Made by a program: the position numbers and the translations under genes. A stretch of 37,221 nt of DNA from NCBI GenBank assembly GCA_020650975.1, contig JAIPMN010003537.1, forward strand, positions 9,842-47,062, read 5' to 3'. Shown here piece by piece: positions 10,285 through 19,741 of this stretch; the stretch's first letter is position 1, and each line of letters begins with the position of its first letter. The notes beneath the pieces are model-generated. The model was not told the origin of the DNA. It worked only from the letters and a program-made list of their open reading frames with translations, and made no database searches. Origin of the DNA: Apostichopus californicus. Taxonomy: Eukaryota > Echinodermata > Holothuroidea > Aspidochirotida > Stichopodidae.

Positions 10285-13200
10285 CTGTAAATGAGACCGT
10301 ACGAATACAATTACAAAAACACGAATAGGATATGATATTGCATATGTTTGACACCTGATGAAAGTTTAGAATGTAATTTTAGAGAGATAAATTGTGTTTG
10401 CAAGATTTCCCACAATGCACTGTGTGAGCACACATTACAGTAAATGGAGCTAATGTATTAACCATCTCTTTAACAATGAATGTGATTCCATCATTGTATC
10501 ATGTATAACAGTAAACTCCCAGTTACATACCATTGTTACCCACAAAACCATTCCCTGTACAGTAAATGGAGCTAATGTATTAACCATCTCTTGTGGAGTG
10601 TTAGCTCAGTGGTTAACGCCGGTGCCTTCCAATCATAAGGTCCCCGGTTTGATTCACTCCAAGATTAATGTATGTTGTCCAGTTACAGTTCATAATCATA
10701 ATCAATTCATAATCATGGACGTTAAATATGAATGTAAGAGACTGACTTCGGTTAGCTTGCGGCTTTGATAAGCCAATGAGGCTTCTTCGCGAGTTCCTGC
10801 TTGCAGGAGGATCTAAAATACATACATACATACATACATAACAATGATGTGATTCCATCATTGTATCATGTATACCAGAAAACTCCCAGACATACATACC
10901 ATATCATAGATTTGAGTAATGCTAGGACCATTGACACAGGCATTCCTATCGGCTATGTCCCCATCATCGTTTTTCTTGCAACAGGAATCTGGGACTCTTT
11001 CTCCGCCACTTCCCTTATACCACTCTGACTGGCTATATGTGTTGATTGCCACAGTTGCGTTACCATCTACACCGCAACACTCAAACTGTTTGGAAAAGTG
11101 AAAAGTGTTTTTGTACACAAAAAAAAACTTTAAAATTATATGACAATTTTGGAACATTAAGTGAAACCCAACCCATATTTTCAAGCTCATCTCATTCACA
11201 GTAATGCAATTTTTTTGGCATCGTCTAGGTCGGTTGAAATATAAGGGTGGGATTTAATTCATTAGTTACGAATGTTGTTTTAAAAGATTTGATTGTTGAA
11301 CAGTGACCTCGCATAAAAACTTAAAGATACTGCTAATGACTTTGCTCTTCAAAGTGACTAGATTTTCACAATCGGTTTATATTGCATAGTGACTTGACAT
11401 AGTACTATTTTTAAGCCTTGTTATGGAGACTTAATGACACGTAATTGTAACGTAGTGAGATTACACCAATGCATGATGGGATACATAGAAGGAACTTGCA
11501 TGGACATAAATTGACATTGCATTGATGAGTTTATATCATTGTAAACAGATTTTTACATCAAATGATTCTAGACAAAATAAGGTGACATTACTCAAATAAA
11601 TACAAACCAAATGTATTGTAGCAAAAGAGATCCACTGTTTCTTTGTTTTTTTACACAGGACATTACAAGCTAACATTAAATACACCCAAGTTGAAACTAC
11701 TGCTACACTGCTACTGTATGTAAGTTAGTGTGTATTTCAGATTTATTCTTTCCCTTCTTCCTGTACGTAATCCCAGCCTGTACTTCAGATTTTTTCTCTT
11801 ACTTCTTTCTGTAGGTAATCCCAGCCTGGATGTAAGTTAGTGTGTATTTCAGATTTAGTCTTTCCCTTCTTCCTGTATGTAATCCCAGCCTGTATTTCAG
11901 ATTTATTCTCTTACTTCCTTTCTGTACATAATCCCAGCCTGTATGTTAGTTAGTGTGTACTTCAGATTTATTCTCTTACTTCGTTCTGTATGTAATCCCA
12001 GCCTGTGTGTGAGTGTGTATTTAAGATTTATTCTCTTACTTCGTTCTGTTCGTAATCCCAGCCTGTATGTAAGTCAGTGTGTACTTCAAATTTATTCTCT
12101 TACTTCCTTTCTGTACGTAATCCCAGCCTGTATGTTAGTTAGTGTGTACTTCAGATTTATTCTCTTACTTCGTTCTGTACGTAATACCAGCCTGCATGTA
12201 AGTCAGTGTGTACTTCAGATTTATTCTCTAACTTTGTTCTGTACGTAATCCCAGCCTGTGTGTGAGTGTGTATTTCAGATTTATTCTCTTACTTCGTTCT
12301 GTACGTAATCCCAGCCTGTATGTAAGTCAGTGTGTACTTCAAATTTATTCTCTAACTTTGTTCTGTATGTAATCCCAGCCTGTATGTTAGTTAGTGTGTA
12401 CTTCAGATTTATTCTCTTACTTCGTTCTGTACGTAATCTCAGCCTGTATGTAAGTCAGTGTGTACTTCAGATTTATTCTCTTACTTCATTCTGTACGTAA
12501 TCCCAGCCTGTATGTAAGTCAGTGTGTACTTCAGATTTAGTCCCTTACTTCGTTCTGTACGTAATCCCAGCCTGTGTGTGAGTGTGTATTTCAGATTTAT
12601 TCTCTTACTTCGTTCTGTACGTAATCCCAGCCTGTATGTAAGTGTGTGTATTTCAGATTTATTCTCTAACTTTGTTCTGTACGTAATCCCAGCCTGCATG
12701 TAAGTGTGTATTTCATATTTATTCTCTTACTTCGTTCTGTATGTAATCCCAGCCTGTATGTAAGTAAGTGTGTATTTCATATTTATTCTCTTACATCGTT
12801 CTGTACGTAATCCCAGCCTTCTGTAATGTTTCCCTTTCCTGCCTCCTTGGAGCCGTAGTGCATCTCCAACGAATCTTCCATGTTGCCTTTAATGAAACTT
12901 TCGGCCTTGTCAAAGCAAAAGAAGAGAAGAATGTAAATAAGTACAATTAAGCATACTTTAAAGAGCGATGCAGCATCTTAACAAAGCATGGGACTCCTCA
13001 GGTATATCCTGTCTCTACACTATACTTTAAAGAGCGATGCAGCATCTTAACAAAGCATGGGACTCCTCAGGTATATCCTGTCTCTACACTATACTTTAAA
13101 GAGCCATGCAGCATCTTAACAATGTATGGGACTCCTCAGGTATATCCTGTCTCTACACTATACTTTAAAGAGCGATGCAGCATCTTAACAAAGCATGGGA

Positions 13201-16200
13201 CTCCTCAGGTATATCCTGTCTCTACACTATACTTTAAAGAGCCATGCAGCATCTTAACAAAGCATGGGACTCCTCAGGTATATCCTGTCTCTACACTATA
13301 CTTTAAAGAGCCATGCAGCATCTTAACAATGTATGGGACTCCTCAGGTATATCCTGTCTCTACACTATACTTTAAAGAGCCATGCAGCATCTAAACAATG
13401 TATGGGACTCCTCAGGTATATCCTGTCTCTACACTATACTTTAAAGAGCGATGCAGCATCTTAACAAAGCATGGGACTCCTCAGGTATATCCTGTCTCTA
13501 CACTATACTTTAAAGAGCCATGCAGCATCTTAACAAAGCATGGGACTCCTCAAGTATATCCTGTCTCTACACTATACTTTAAAGAGCCATGCAGCATCTT
13601 AACAATGTATGGGACTCCTCAGGTATATCCTGTCTCTACACTATACTTTAAAGAGCCATGCAGCATCTAAACAATGTATGGGACTCCTCAGGTATATCCT
13701 GTCTCTACACTATACTTTAAAGAGCCATGCAGCATCTTAACAATGCATGGGACCACTCAGGTATATCCTGTAAATACACTATACCTTAAAGAGCCATGCA
13801 GCATCTTAACAATGCATGGGACCACTCAGTTATATCCTGTCTCTACACTATACTTTAAAGAGCCATGCAGCATCTTAACAATGCATGGCACTCCTCAGGT
13901 ATATCCTGTCTCTACACTATACTTTAAAGAGCCATGCAGCATCTTAACAATGCATGGGACTCCTCAGGTATATCCTGTCTCTACACTATACTTTAAAGAG
14001 CCATGCAGCATCGTAACAATACATGGGACTCCTCAGGTATATCCTGTCTCTACACTATACTTTAAAGAGCCATGCAGCATCTTAACAATGCATGGGACCA
14101 CTCAGCTATATCCTGTAAATACACTCTACCTTAAAGAGCCATGCAGCAGCTTAACAGGTTTACTTCCAAGTTACCACTGCATAGGACCACTCAGGTATAT
14201 CCTGTGAATACATTCCTACTGGGACTTCAAATTTACCCTCTGTACCAATCAACTCACCTGTGTGTAACAAGCCAGTGCAATGATTCCAGCAATCAATTCA
14301 AGAATGAAAACAAAGAGGAGAAACACAAAGTACTGAAAGAAGAAAAGAAAAACATATAATTGTAGCAAATATTTATAACAGCAGAACAGGTTTGAAGATG
14401 CTGCACACATTACTGTAGGTCATCTTCCCTCATGATGATTACATGACAGGACAGCTTTCATCTGAGCCAAACTTTTAGATTGTGTCAACTGCAGAAGGGG
14501 TGTAACTCTGGGGTAAGATGAATTAAGTTGAAGTAATGTGCTATACTGGTAACCCCTACCCTATCCCCAACCAGCCTCCAACCCCAATACATGGCAACTA
14601 TTGAAGTAATAACACCCAACTAGCACCATTAACACTTGGCAACTATTGAAGTAATACATCATACTAATACCATTAATACATGGCAACTATTGAAGTAATA
14701 ACACCCAACTAGCACCATCACAATTGTCAACTATTGAAGTACTGTAATAACACCATACTAATACCATTAGCACATGTCAACTATTGAAGTTATAACACTC
14801 AACTAACACCATTAACACTTGGCGAATTGGAATCTTTGTAACTTTACATGTAAATCTGATCCTTTGGTTGGCTTGGTAAATATTACAGACTTATTAATTC
14901 TAAGACACTCACAGTTCCCAGAAGGCATCTGTTTTCAAACTTGGTTCCACAGCATCCTATGAGTGATATGACTACCACACACGTCCCAGCAATAAAGAGG
15001 ATGTAGGCTGCTGCCTTATACAGGTTGGTTTCGATGATGTTAGCAACTTGATTGCTGGTTTGTGAGACAGCAACCCATAGACCAACCACCAACAGAGTTA
15101 ATCCACCAATCTGAAATAGATAATACATTCAGTATACCTCATTTGTTAACATTCTTCCAATATTAACATTGTTTTGGGGCTTTCTTGATTAATGGTATAC
15201 TGTACCTCTAGGTACTGTATGTGCTATACAAGTGTTGTAAGGTAACACTCAAAAACTTGGTACAGGCACAGTAAGGTATCTGTGCATTGGGTGCAGATAC
15301 TAAAGTAAGTAAGAAATTTAAGCAATCACATGGACCCTTTAATGTCCCACCAGCCCCCAGCACCCCCCCCCCCCGCCCCCCTCATGTCTCTTCCAATCTA
15401 ATCCTTACAGCTCTGAATTTTTATGAGGGCGCTGTGCTACCGCTTATGAGGGCGCTGTGCTATGGCTCATGAGGGCGCATAGCTTACTAGCACTTGAGAA
15501 CTTCTACAACCTGGGCTTAGACACGACATTACCTTTAATTCAATGGGACAATTATGTGGAGAATACTACTATACAGAACTCACTATATGGATTTGTATGG
15601 AAGATTATAGTGGCCATGTCCTTGTATTAAATCTATGGCATACTGTAGGTTATTGTACCCTTCATTTGATGTGTAATATTGTATAGTAGTTACACATTCC
15701 ACTATTATGAGAACATTTCTCTAAATAAGGTCCAAAAGAGCTATATATTGATAATATAAATGTCACCTTTCTATGAAACAAAGAAACTTTTCATGATACA
15801 AATTCTTGTGATTTGACATTTTGAATCGACAGATAATATTCTAGCCATCCTACAGTAGCTGCGGTAGGTAAGAGTAATAACATGCTAAAATTAAGGCATT
15901 AAATTGGATTTTGATTGGAATTTGGTCGAGGATGGATGTTAAGTATTTGGCAAATATGGGTGTGTCATTTTTCATCATTTTTTAATAACAAATAGAACTT
16001 GGGCTACAGTTTCAATTATGGTACTGTACTTGTAAAAATTTGTAATTCAAGAATTCTGTGGAAAAAATGTCTATATACATAAAAGTAATACTGTATATCC
16101 TTTCAATATGAGGACATTTCTTACAGTACACTTTACCTACAGAAGCAAACAGCATCTAGGCTACTGTATGTGCATGTACTGTACAGTATGAGACGACAGT

Positions 16201-19200
16201 ACTACATATCATGATATGTTGTACAATATTTGAGATTATTGCCAGAAAGGAACAACAGTGCATCATGTAAAGTATAAATACAGTAGCTTTAATATGATTC
16301 CTCTCATTGTCCACTGAGCCTCTGAAGAAAGGGAAACATAGCCCAAGGCCCCAGAGCATGACATTCCTTAAATAAGCACAGGCTGCAGGATATGTCAAGC
16401 AAAGTCACGTCTCAAGTCTCATTTAATCAAACTTGTGTCATTAATAGTCAAGTGTCAAATCAAGTGTCAAGTCAAGTGTCAAGTGCCAAGTATCAAGCAC
16501 AGTTAGCTCCTTGAGATTCAAGATGGAACTATAATTTAAATCTGCAAGAAATTATGAAATGTTTTGGTAAACTTTGCACTCAACTTGCACAGGAAATCAG
16601 TTTGAGATCAATGACATACCAGTCTGTGAAATTTACGGTGGAATGTACTTCATGCAGAGTCTATATTAAGCTGAAGTGTTTTTATGAAGTGTTCAAGTAA
16701 GAAATTATGAAATGTTTGGTAAACTTTGCTTTGTACCACATGGGACAGATTTGACAATTTAGTGATGAATCGTAGTTTATCTCAACGCTCAATTGAAGAA
16801 GAAAAACTCCAAAAGTCACAAAGTAGGATTAATATTCAGCATAACTTTTTTTCTAATAGGGATGTGAATGAGTGGAACGGTTTGCCTGAGAAAGTTGTAC
16901 CGGCAAGTAGTGTCAATGGGTTTAAGAATGCTTTGGACAAGCACTTTAAGCATTGTAATCAGGTCTGAGTGTTTGTGTCTTCAGTTTTTTTTTTCTGTCC
17001 TATAGGGTTCTTGATGGGGACTTAAGTGTCCCTCCTGATCCTTTTTTTCTACTATAAACTAAACTAAACTAAACATGTATGACTAAACACAACTCTTTCA
17101 AGTTGTTCCCTGGTTGTATCTTCATGATAATCTTTTACCATCTCAGATTAATATAACAAGATCAGTAATTATTTGATATCATATACAGGAAATGAGATAC
17201 TGTGCAACCGTTGCAACGGTTGACAGCCTTCGAGGAGAGAGGGGATATTATATTACAATTTGACTTCAATAATCGCTTTTATTACACTCAGCAATCACCA
17301 AGGCACAGCGATATTAATATATCCACCACCTGTTTACAGCACGCTGTATAAATATAGCTAAACAGGGTAGTAAAATTCAGATGTTATAAAGCAGTTTTTC
17401 ATTTTATCTACCGTCTGGATTTACGGACTTATTGCTAATGATGTTTAGGGCTAGGGTACCTGAGTAAATTTCAAGACTACATTTGTGAAATATATTAATT
17501 TGCCAGTGATGTGACGCAGCCAAATCACAGTATTATGAGCAAGCCATGCTACAGTACATGTTAGGAGTTCATACATCCCTGGCTGACCTAAGTCTGTCAG
17601 TGAAAATACAGGTCTGTACTGTAAATTATGCCACACAGAATATTAATTCAGCCAATGTTTGAGTTCTAGACAATGTTGTCCGAAACACAAATTGAGTATT
17701 AAAGTCAACTTTAAGATGTAAATTTCAAATTGAGCCACACAAGAATCAGAATTTACATCGAGTTAAAAGAATCTGTCTAGCGGATTTTTATATTAAACAC
17801 AATTCACAAAAAACCCAAAGATGCTAAAAGACACTTCACCAAAGCATAACAATATAAATTTCAGACCTGCTGTACATGAAGTAAAACTATTAAATTAAAA
17901 GTTACTGTAATCAAGTCATATATCAAGTCATATATCAAGTCTTGTATCAAGTCACACTGTAGGGTACAGTACTGTATGTACCCAGTTTCTCATTCACATG
18001 TTAACCAATGTATCAAATTTATGTCTTCTTTTTTTTCAGGTTGTACACTTACACAGTCTCTAAATCAAGTCATCAATTGCAATCAACTGAAATCAAACTT
18101 AATTTACATTATACTTTAACTTGAACTTTGTACAATATAATAGAGCTGTATATACATACATACATGTACAGCATAACAGACTGTATAGTTACTGTAATAA
18201 CTTTATACACATATATAATGTAACAGTATAGTTTCTGTAATAAATGTACACACATATACAGTATAACTGTACACACAGTGTAAGAGCAACTAGTAAAATA
18301 ACTGTACAAACTTACACTGTGTAACGGTATAGTAACCATATAACTGTACACACACATAGTGTAACAGTATAGTAACTACTGTATAATAACTGTACACACA
18401 TATACAGTGTAACAGTATAGCTAAGTACTTTAATAGCTGTACACATATAGTGTAAGAGCATTACTAATTTCTAGTAACTGTATACACAACAGTGTAACAG
18501 TTATAGTTTCAAAATCGAACTATTTTGTGGTATTTTCCAGTCAAGCCAATACCACAAAAAAAAAATGATTCATCAAAATCCATTCCATAAAATGAGACTT
18601 GACCTACTTTCTGTGACAAATCACTGATATTTAATTACCTGTGCTTATCCAAGAAACATGCCCAATATTATGCTATATTGCTCAGAGTACAAACAAGACT
18701 TAGAAAGTACACAGAAGTATTAATAAAGAGTTTCTACAATGGTATCGTGTGGGATTGTAATAAGTTGCTTAACCAGGATATAAAGAGGTGTGTCTCTACA
18801 CCGTCAACTACCTCACTCTATAAAAGGACTGATTACTGTGGGTGGGCGTCATGGTAACAACACTCCTACCAGATAAATAACACTGTCAATGAGTCACATG
18901 GGCTAGCAGGGACAAGACCTGAAGATACACCCACCAATTCCCCCAATCAACAATGCTTAATGGAATTACAGTTAGAGTAATCAGGAATAATTGAGCAAGC
19001 AGGCAAGCTACAGTACTTCTTATTTTTCACTCTAAAGGGATATTTCACAATAGTAACCAAATCTCTCACTTGTATGCCTTCATAAACAGGAAATGATCTC
19101 GATTACAATTTGCTTTTAATCACTTTACTGTCAATAATTTAAACTGTGTAAAAGTAAGTTGGCCTGACATTTCGATCCTAGCAGGATCTTCTTCAGAGGC

Positions 19201-19701
19201 TAAATGACAAGTAACAGTAACAGAAAGGACAAAAACATGCACAGAATACAGACAGGTTAATGAGCATGGTGAACACAATAATTTAAATTATTAAATTTTT
19301 ATATTTAATAATTTAAACTATTAAATAAAATCATTTTAAAAAGAATATTTTAACTTTGTTGCATCTTGTGGTAAATTATACAGTAGTGATCATGTAAGAT
19401 AAGATGTTGATGCTATAACCCAGTTCAACCTATTGTACGATTAATTAAGGAATAAATAGTGACTATATATAATTAAAAATGTACAATACTTACTAGTACA
19501 CTGGTAGTCAAGAAGTTTGCTACAATATATATTACATATTATGTTAATTTGTAAACTGTTCTAATTAGGCAATCAAACTATATATTAACGACCTTACTGA
19601 ATAGTACTTACCAGGAAAAGAATATTGAATGAATACAACAGTAACTTGCAGCATTTTCCTCCACATCCAAGTTTTTTCTCAACTATGATTTTGTCTCCCA
19701 T
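10153..19701 (-). CDS. tetraspanin (CD151/TSPAN11-like), complete, six coding exons
   Basis: The six exons listed separately join to a 263-residue, four-pass membrane protein. All joins are phase 0 with GT-AG borders. Cys-rich cytoplasmic N-terminus (about 1-20) leads into TM1 (21-45). A small loop, TM2 (66-86) and its GCCG...E..CLL signature, and TM3 (96-120) follow. A large extracellular loop (about 121-228) comes next, then TM4 (about 230-255) and a very short tail. The large loop has WDYVQNDFECCGVD, then VPDSCC, and two more Cys, giving six cysteines, as expected for the class with three disulfides. The sequence SEWYKGSGGERVPDSCCKK resembles CD151/TSPAN11. N-glycosylation sequons GNIT and GNAT lie in the loop. 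Tetraspanins organise integrins and other partners in membrane microdomains. Assignment to the family is firm; the exact orthologue is inference. Confidence 0.93.
10436..10533. repeat. intronic copy of the exon 5 donor region (SINE-free)
   Basis: From TACAGTAAATGGAGCTAATG to ATACCAT this matches 10558-10592 plus 10841-10902, which are the same sequence split by a SINE. It carries a second minus-strand ATG|GTATGT donor-like site. It is therefore an unoccupied paralogous site for the SINE insertion. Confidence 0.85.
10593..10840 (+). mobile_element. tRNA-derived SINE
   Basis: The head GTTAGCTCAGTGGTTAACGC carries a Pol III A box (about 10602-10612). GGTTTGATTCA (10646-10656) matches a B box, with tRNA-like spacing. 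A body of unknown class follows, and the element ends in a CATA microsatellite tail (about 10818-10840). It lies in tetraspanin intron 5, antisense to the gene, 60 bases from the exon 5 donor. No clear target-site duplication is seen. Confidence 0.85.
10900..11085 (-). CDS. tetraspanin coding exon 5 (residues 159-220)
   Basis: The acceptor CTTTTCCAAACAG precedes FECCGVDGNATVAINTYSQS, then EWYKGSGGERVPDSCCKK and a further Cys. The exon ends ...QIYDM at a GTATGT donor. It encodes the variable part of the large extracellular loop with the CCG and PDSCC motifs. The last bases and the donor are duplicated about 370 bases away in the intron. Confidence 0.92.
11712..12818 (-). repeat. minisatellite A: copies of the exon 4 end and donor (~51-65 bp units)
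   Basis: Seventeen further copies of a unit that on the minus strand begins GGCTGGGATTACGTACAGAA precede the true exon 4 end at 12795-12818. Most units continue CGAA|GTAAGAGAATAAAT, then TCTGAAGTACACACTGACTT. Plus-strand CCCAGCC anchors occur about every 51-65 bases from 11767. About twelve units keep GTAAGAG; others have GTTAGAG or are changed. Since the exon part encodes the conserved GWDYVQN, the array arose from the exon and adjoining intron, not the reverse. Confidence 0.92.
12795..12905 (-). CDS. tetraspanin coding exon 4 (residues 122-158), wedged between minisatellites
   Basis: The acceptor CTTTTGCTTTGACAAG leads into AESFIKGNMEDSLEMHYGSK and ends in GNITEGWDYVQND at a GTAAGA donor. 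The exon starts only 46 bases from minisatellite B on one side. On the other side, its last 24 bases plus donor are the first member of minisatellite A. WDYVQND joins to FECCG of exon 5 as the standard WDxxQxxFxCCG motif, which fixes this donor. Reading past the donor meets a stop within four codons. Confidence 0.9.
12952..14215 (+). repeat. minisatellite B: 69-bp units with 276-bp higher-order repeat
   Basis: About 18 units of 69 bp, each containing TACTTTAAAGAGCCATGCAG and GGACTCCTCAGGTATATCCT. Unit variants (GAGCGATG, AAAGCATGG, AATGTATGG, CATCTAAAC) recur in the same four-unit order, so 13122-13397 is nearly repeated by 13398-13673. Units become more diverged toward 14215. The array fills most of tetraspanin intron 3. 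The plus-strand open frames through it reflect only the 3n unit length. Confidence 0.95.
14258..14332 (-). CDS. tetraspanin coding exon 3 (residues 97-121, TM3)
   Basis: Twenty-five codons, YFVFLLFVFILELIAGIIAL then ACYTQ, flanked by TTTCTTCTTTCAG and GTGAGT. The Glu inside TM3 (FILELIAG) is conserved in the family. Confidence 0.92.
14590..14830 (+). repeat. ~45-bp tandem repeat, about 5 copies
   Basis: Degenerate units sharing CAACTATTGAAGTAATAACA and ACTAGCACCATTA lie in tetraspanin intron 2. Confidence 0.85.
14913..15110 (-). CDS. tetraspanin coding exon 2 (residues 31-96)
   Basis: The acceptor TATCTATTTCAG precedes IGGLTLLVVGLWVAVS (rest of TM1), the small extracellular loop, and TM2 ending in IGCCGTKFENRCLLGT. 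The donor is GTGAGT. The GCCG motif after TM2 with a following E and CLL is the most diagnostic tetraspanin signature outside the large loop. Confidence 0.93.
15422..15483 (+). repeat. ~24-bp tandem repeat, 2.6 copies
   Basis: TATGAGGGCGCTGTGCTA repeats at 15422 and 15445, with a partial third unit at 15469. A C-homopolymer tract lies just upstream (about 15361-15380). Confidence 0.85.
16726..17074 (+). mobile_element. LINE 3' fragment (C-terminus of ORF2 plus tail)
   Basis: The frame 16726-16968 reads RINIQHNFFSNRDVNEWNGL then PEKVVPASSVNGFKNALDKH, and stops. This FFSNRxVNxWNxLPxxVVxASSVNxFKxxLDKH ending is the usual C-terminus of the reverse-transcriptase ORF of CR1/L2-like non-LTR retrotransposons. 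A T-rich 3' UTR and an (AAACT)n tail end at about 17074. The element is strongly 5'-truncated and sits in tetraspanin intron 1 in antisense orientation. The clade is not certain. Confidence 0.75.
17205..17222. other. 18-bp perfect palindrome
   Basis: CAACCGTTGCAACGGTTG is self-complementary over all 18 bases. It contains two opposed CCGTTG/CAACGG Myb-type cores. Function is unknown. Confidence 0.35.
18120..18512. repeat. degenerate tandem repeat around ACTGTACACACATATACAGT
   Basis: Imperfect units of about 40-60 bp combine GTGTAACAGTATAGTAACTG with ACTGTACACACATATA. Many are locally self-complementary (TGTACA, GTATAC). Confidence 0.7.
19170..19196 (-). ncRNA. hammerhead-ribozyme-like core (possible retroelement relic)
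   Basis: On the minus strand CTGAAGA matches the CUGANGA core. Next come one extra A, a perfect GATCC/GGATC stem with a TGCTA loop, and GAAA. Order and spacing recall a hammerhead ribozyme, such as those in Penelope-like elements. No convincing closing stems I and III are seen, and the extra A departs from the consensus. Activity is therefore doubtful, and a chance match or a decayed copy is possible. Confidence 0.25.
19612..19701 (-). CDS. tetraspanin coding exon 1 (residues 1-30)
   Basis: Starts at ATG (19701-19699) and reads MGDKIIVEKKLGCGGKCCKL, then the first part of TM1, ending at a GTAAGT donor. The exon itself probably begins at 19741, because TTTTTGTTTCCTAATAG gives a strong acceptor 40 bases upstream of the ATG. 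The Cys residues near TM1 are likely palmitoylation sites, as is usual in the family. Confidence 0.9.
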
Positions 19702-19741
19702 TGTTTAGATGTGATACGTTTCTTCCTTCAGAGTAATGTTT

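Noticed and set aside
11943-12699. Open frames across minisatellite A on both strands
   Set aside because: They are repeat translations; only the 24 bases at 12795-12818 are coding, as the end of exon 4.
13122-14207. Three long plus-strand open frames with a repeated GTPQVYPVSTLYFKEPCSIL motif
   Set aside because: They are translations of the 69-bp minisatellite, whose length is a multiple of three. They lie in an intron of the opposite-strand tetraspanin and have no start or splice support.
16547-16730. Two copies of GAAATTATGAAATGTTTTGG and TAAACTTTGC flanking one side of the LINE fragment
   Set aside because: Both copies lie on the 5' side of the element and none follows the 3' tail, so this is a small local duplication and not a target-site duplication.
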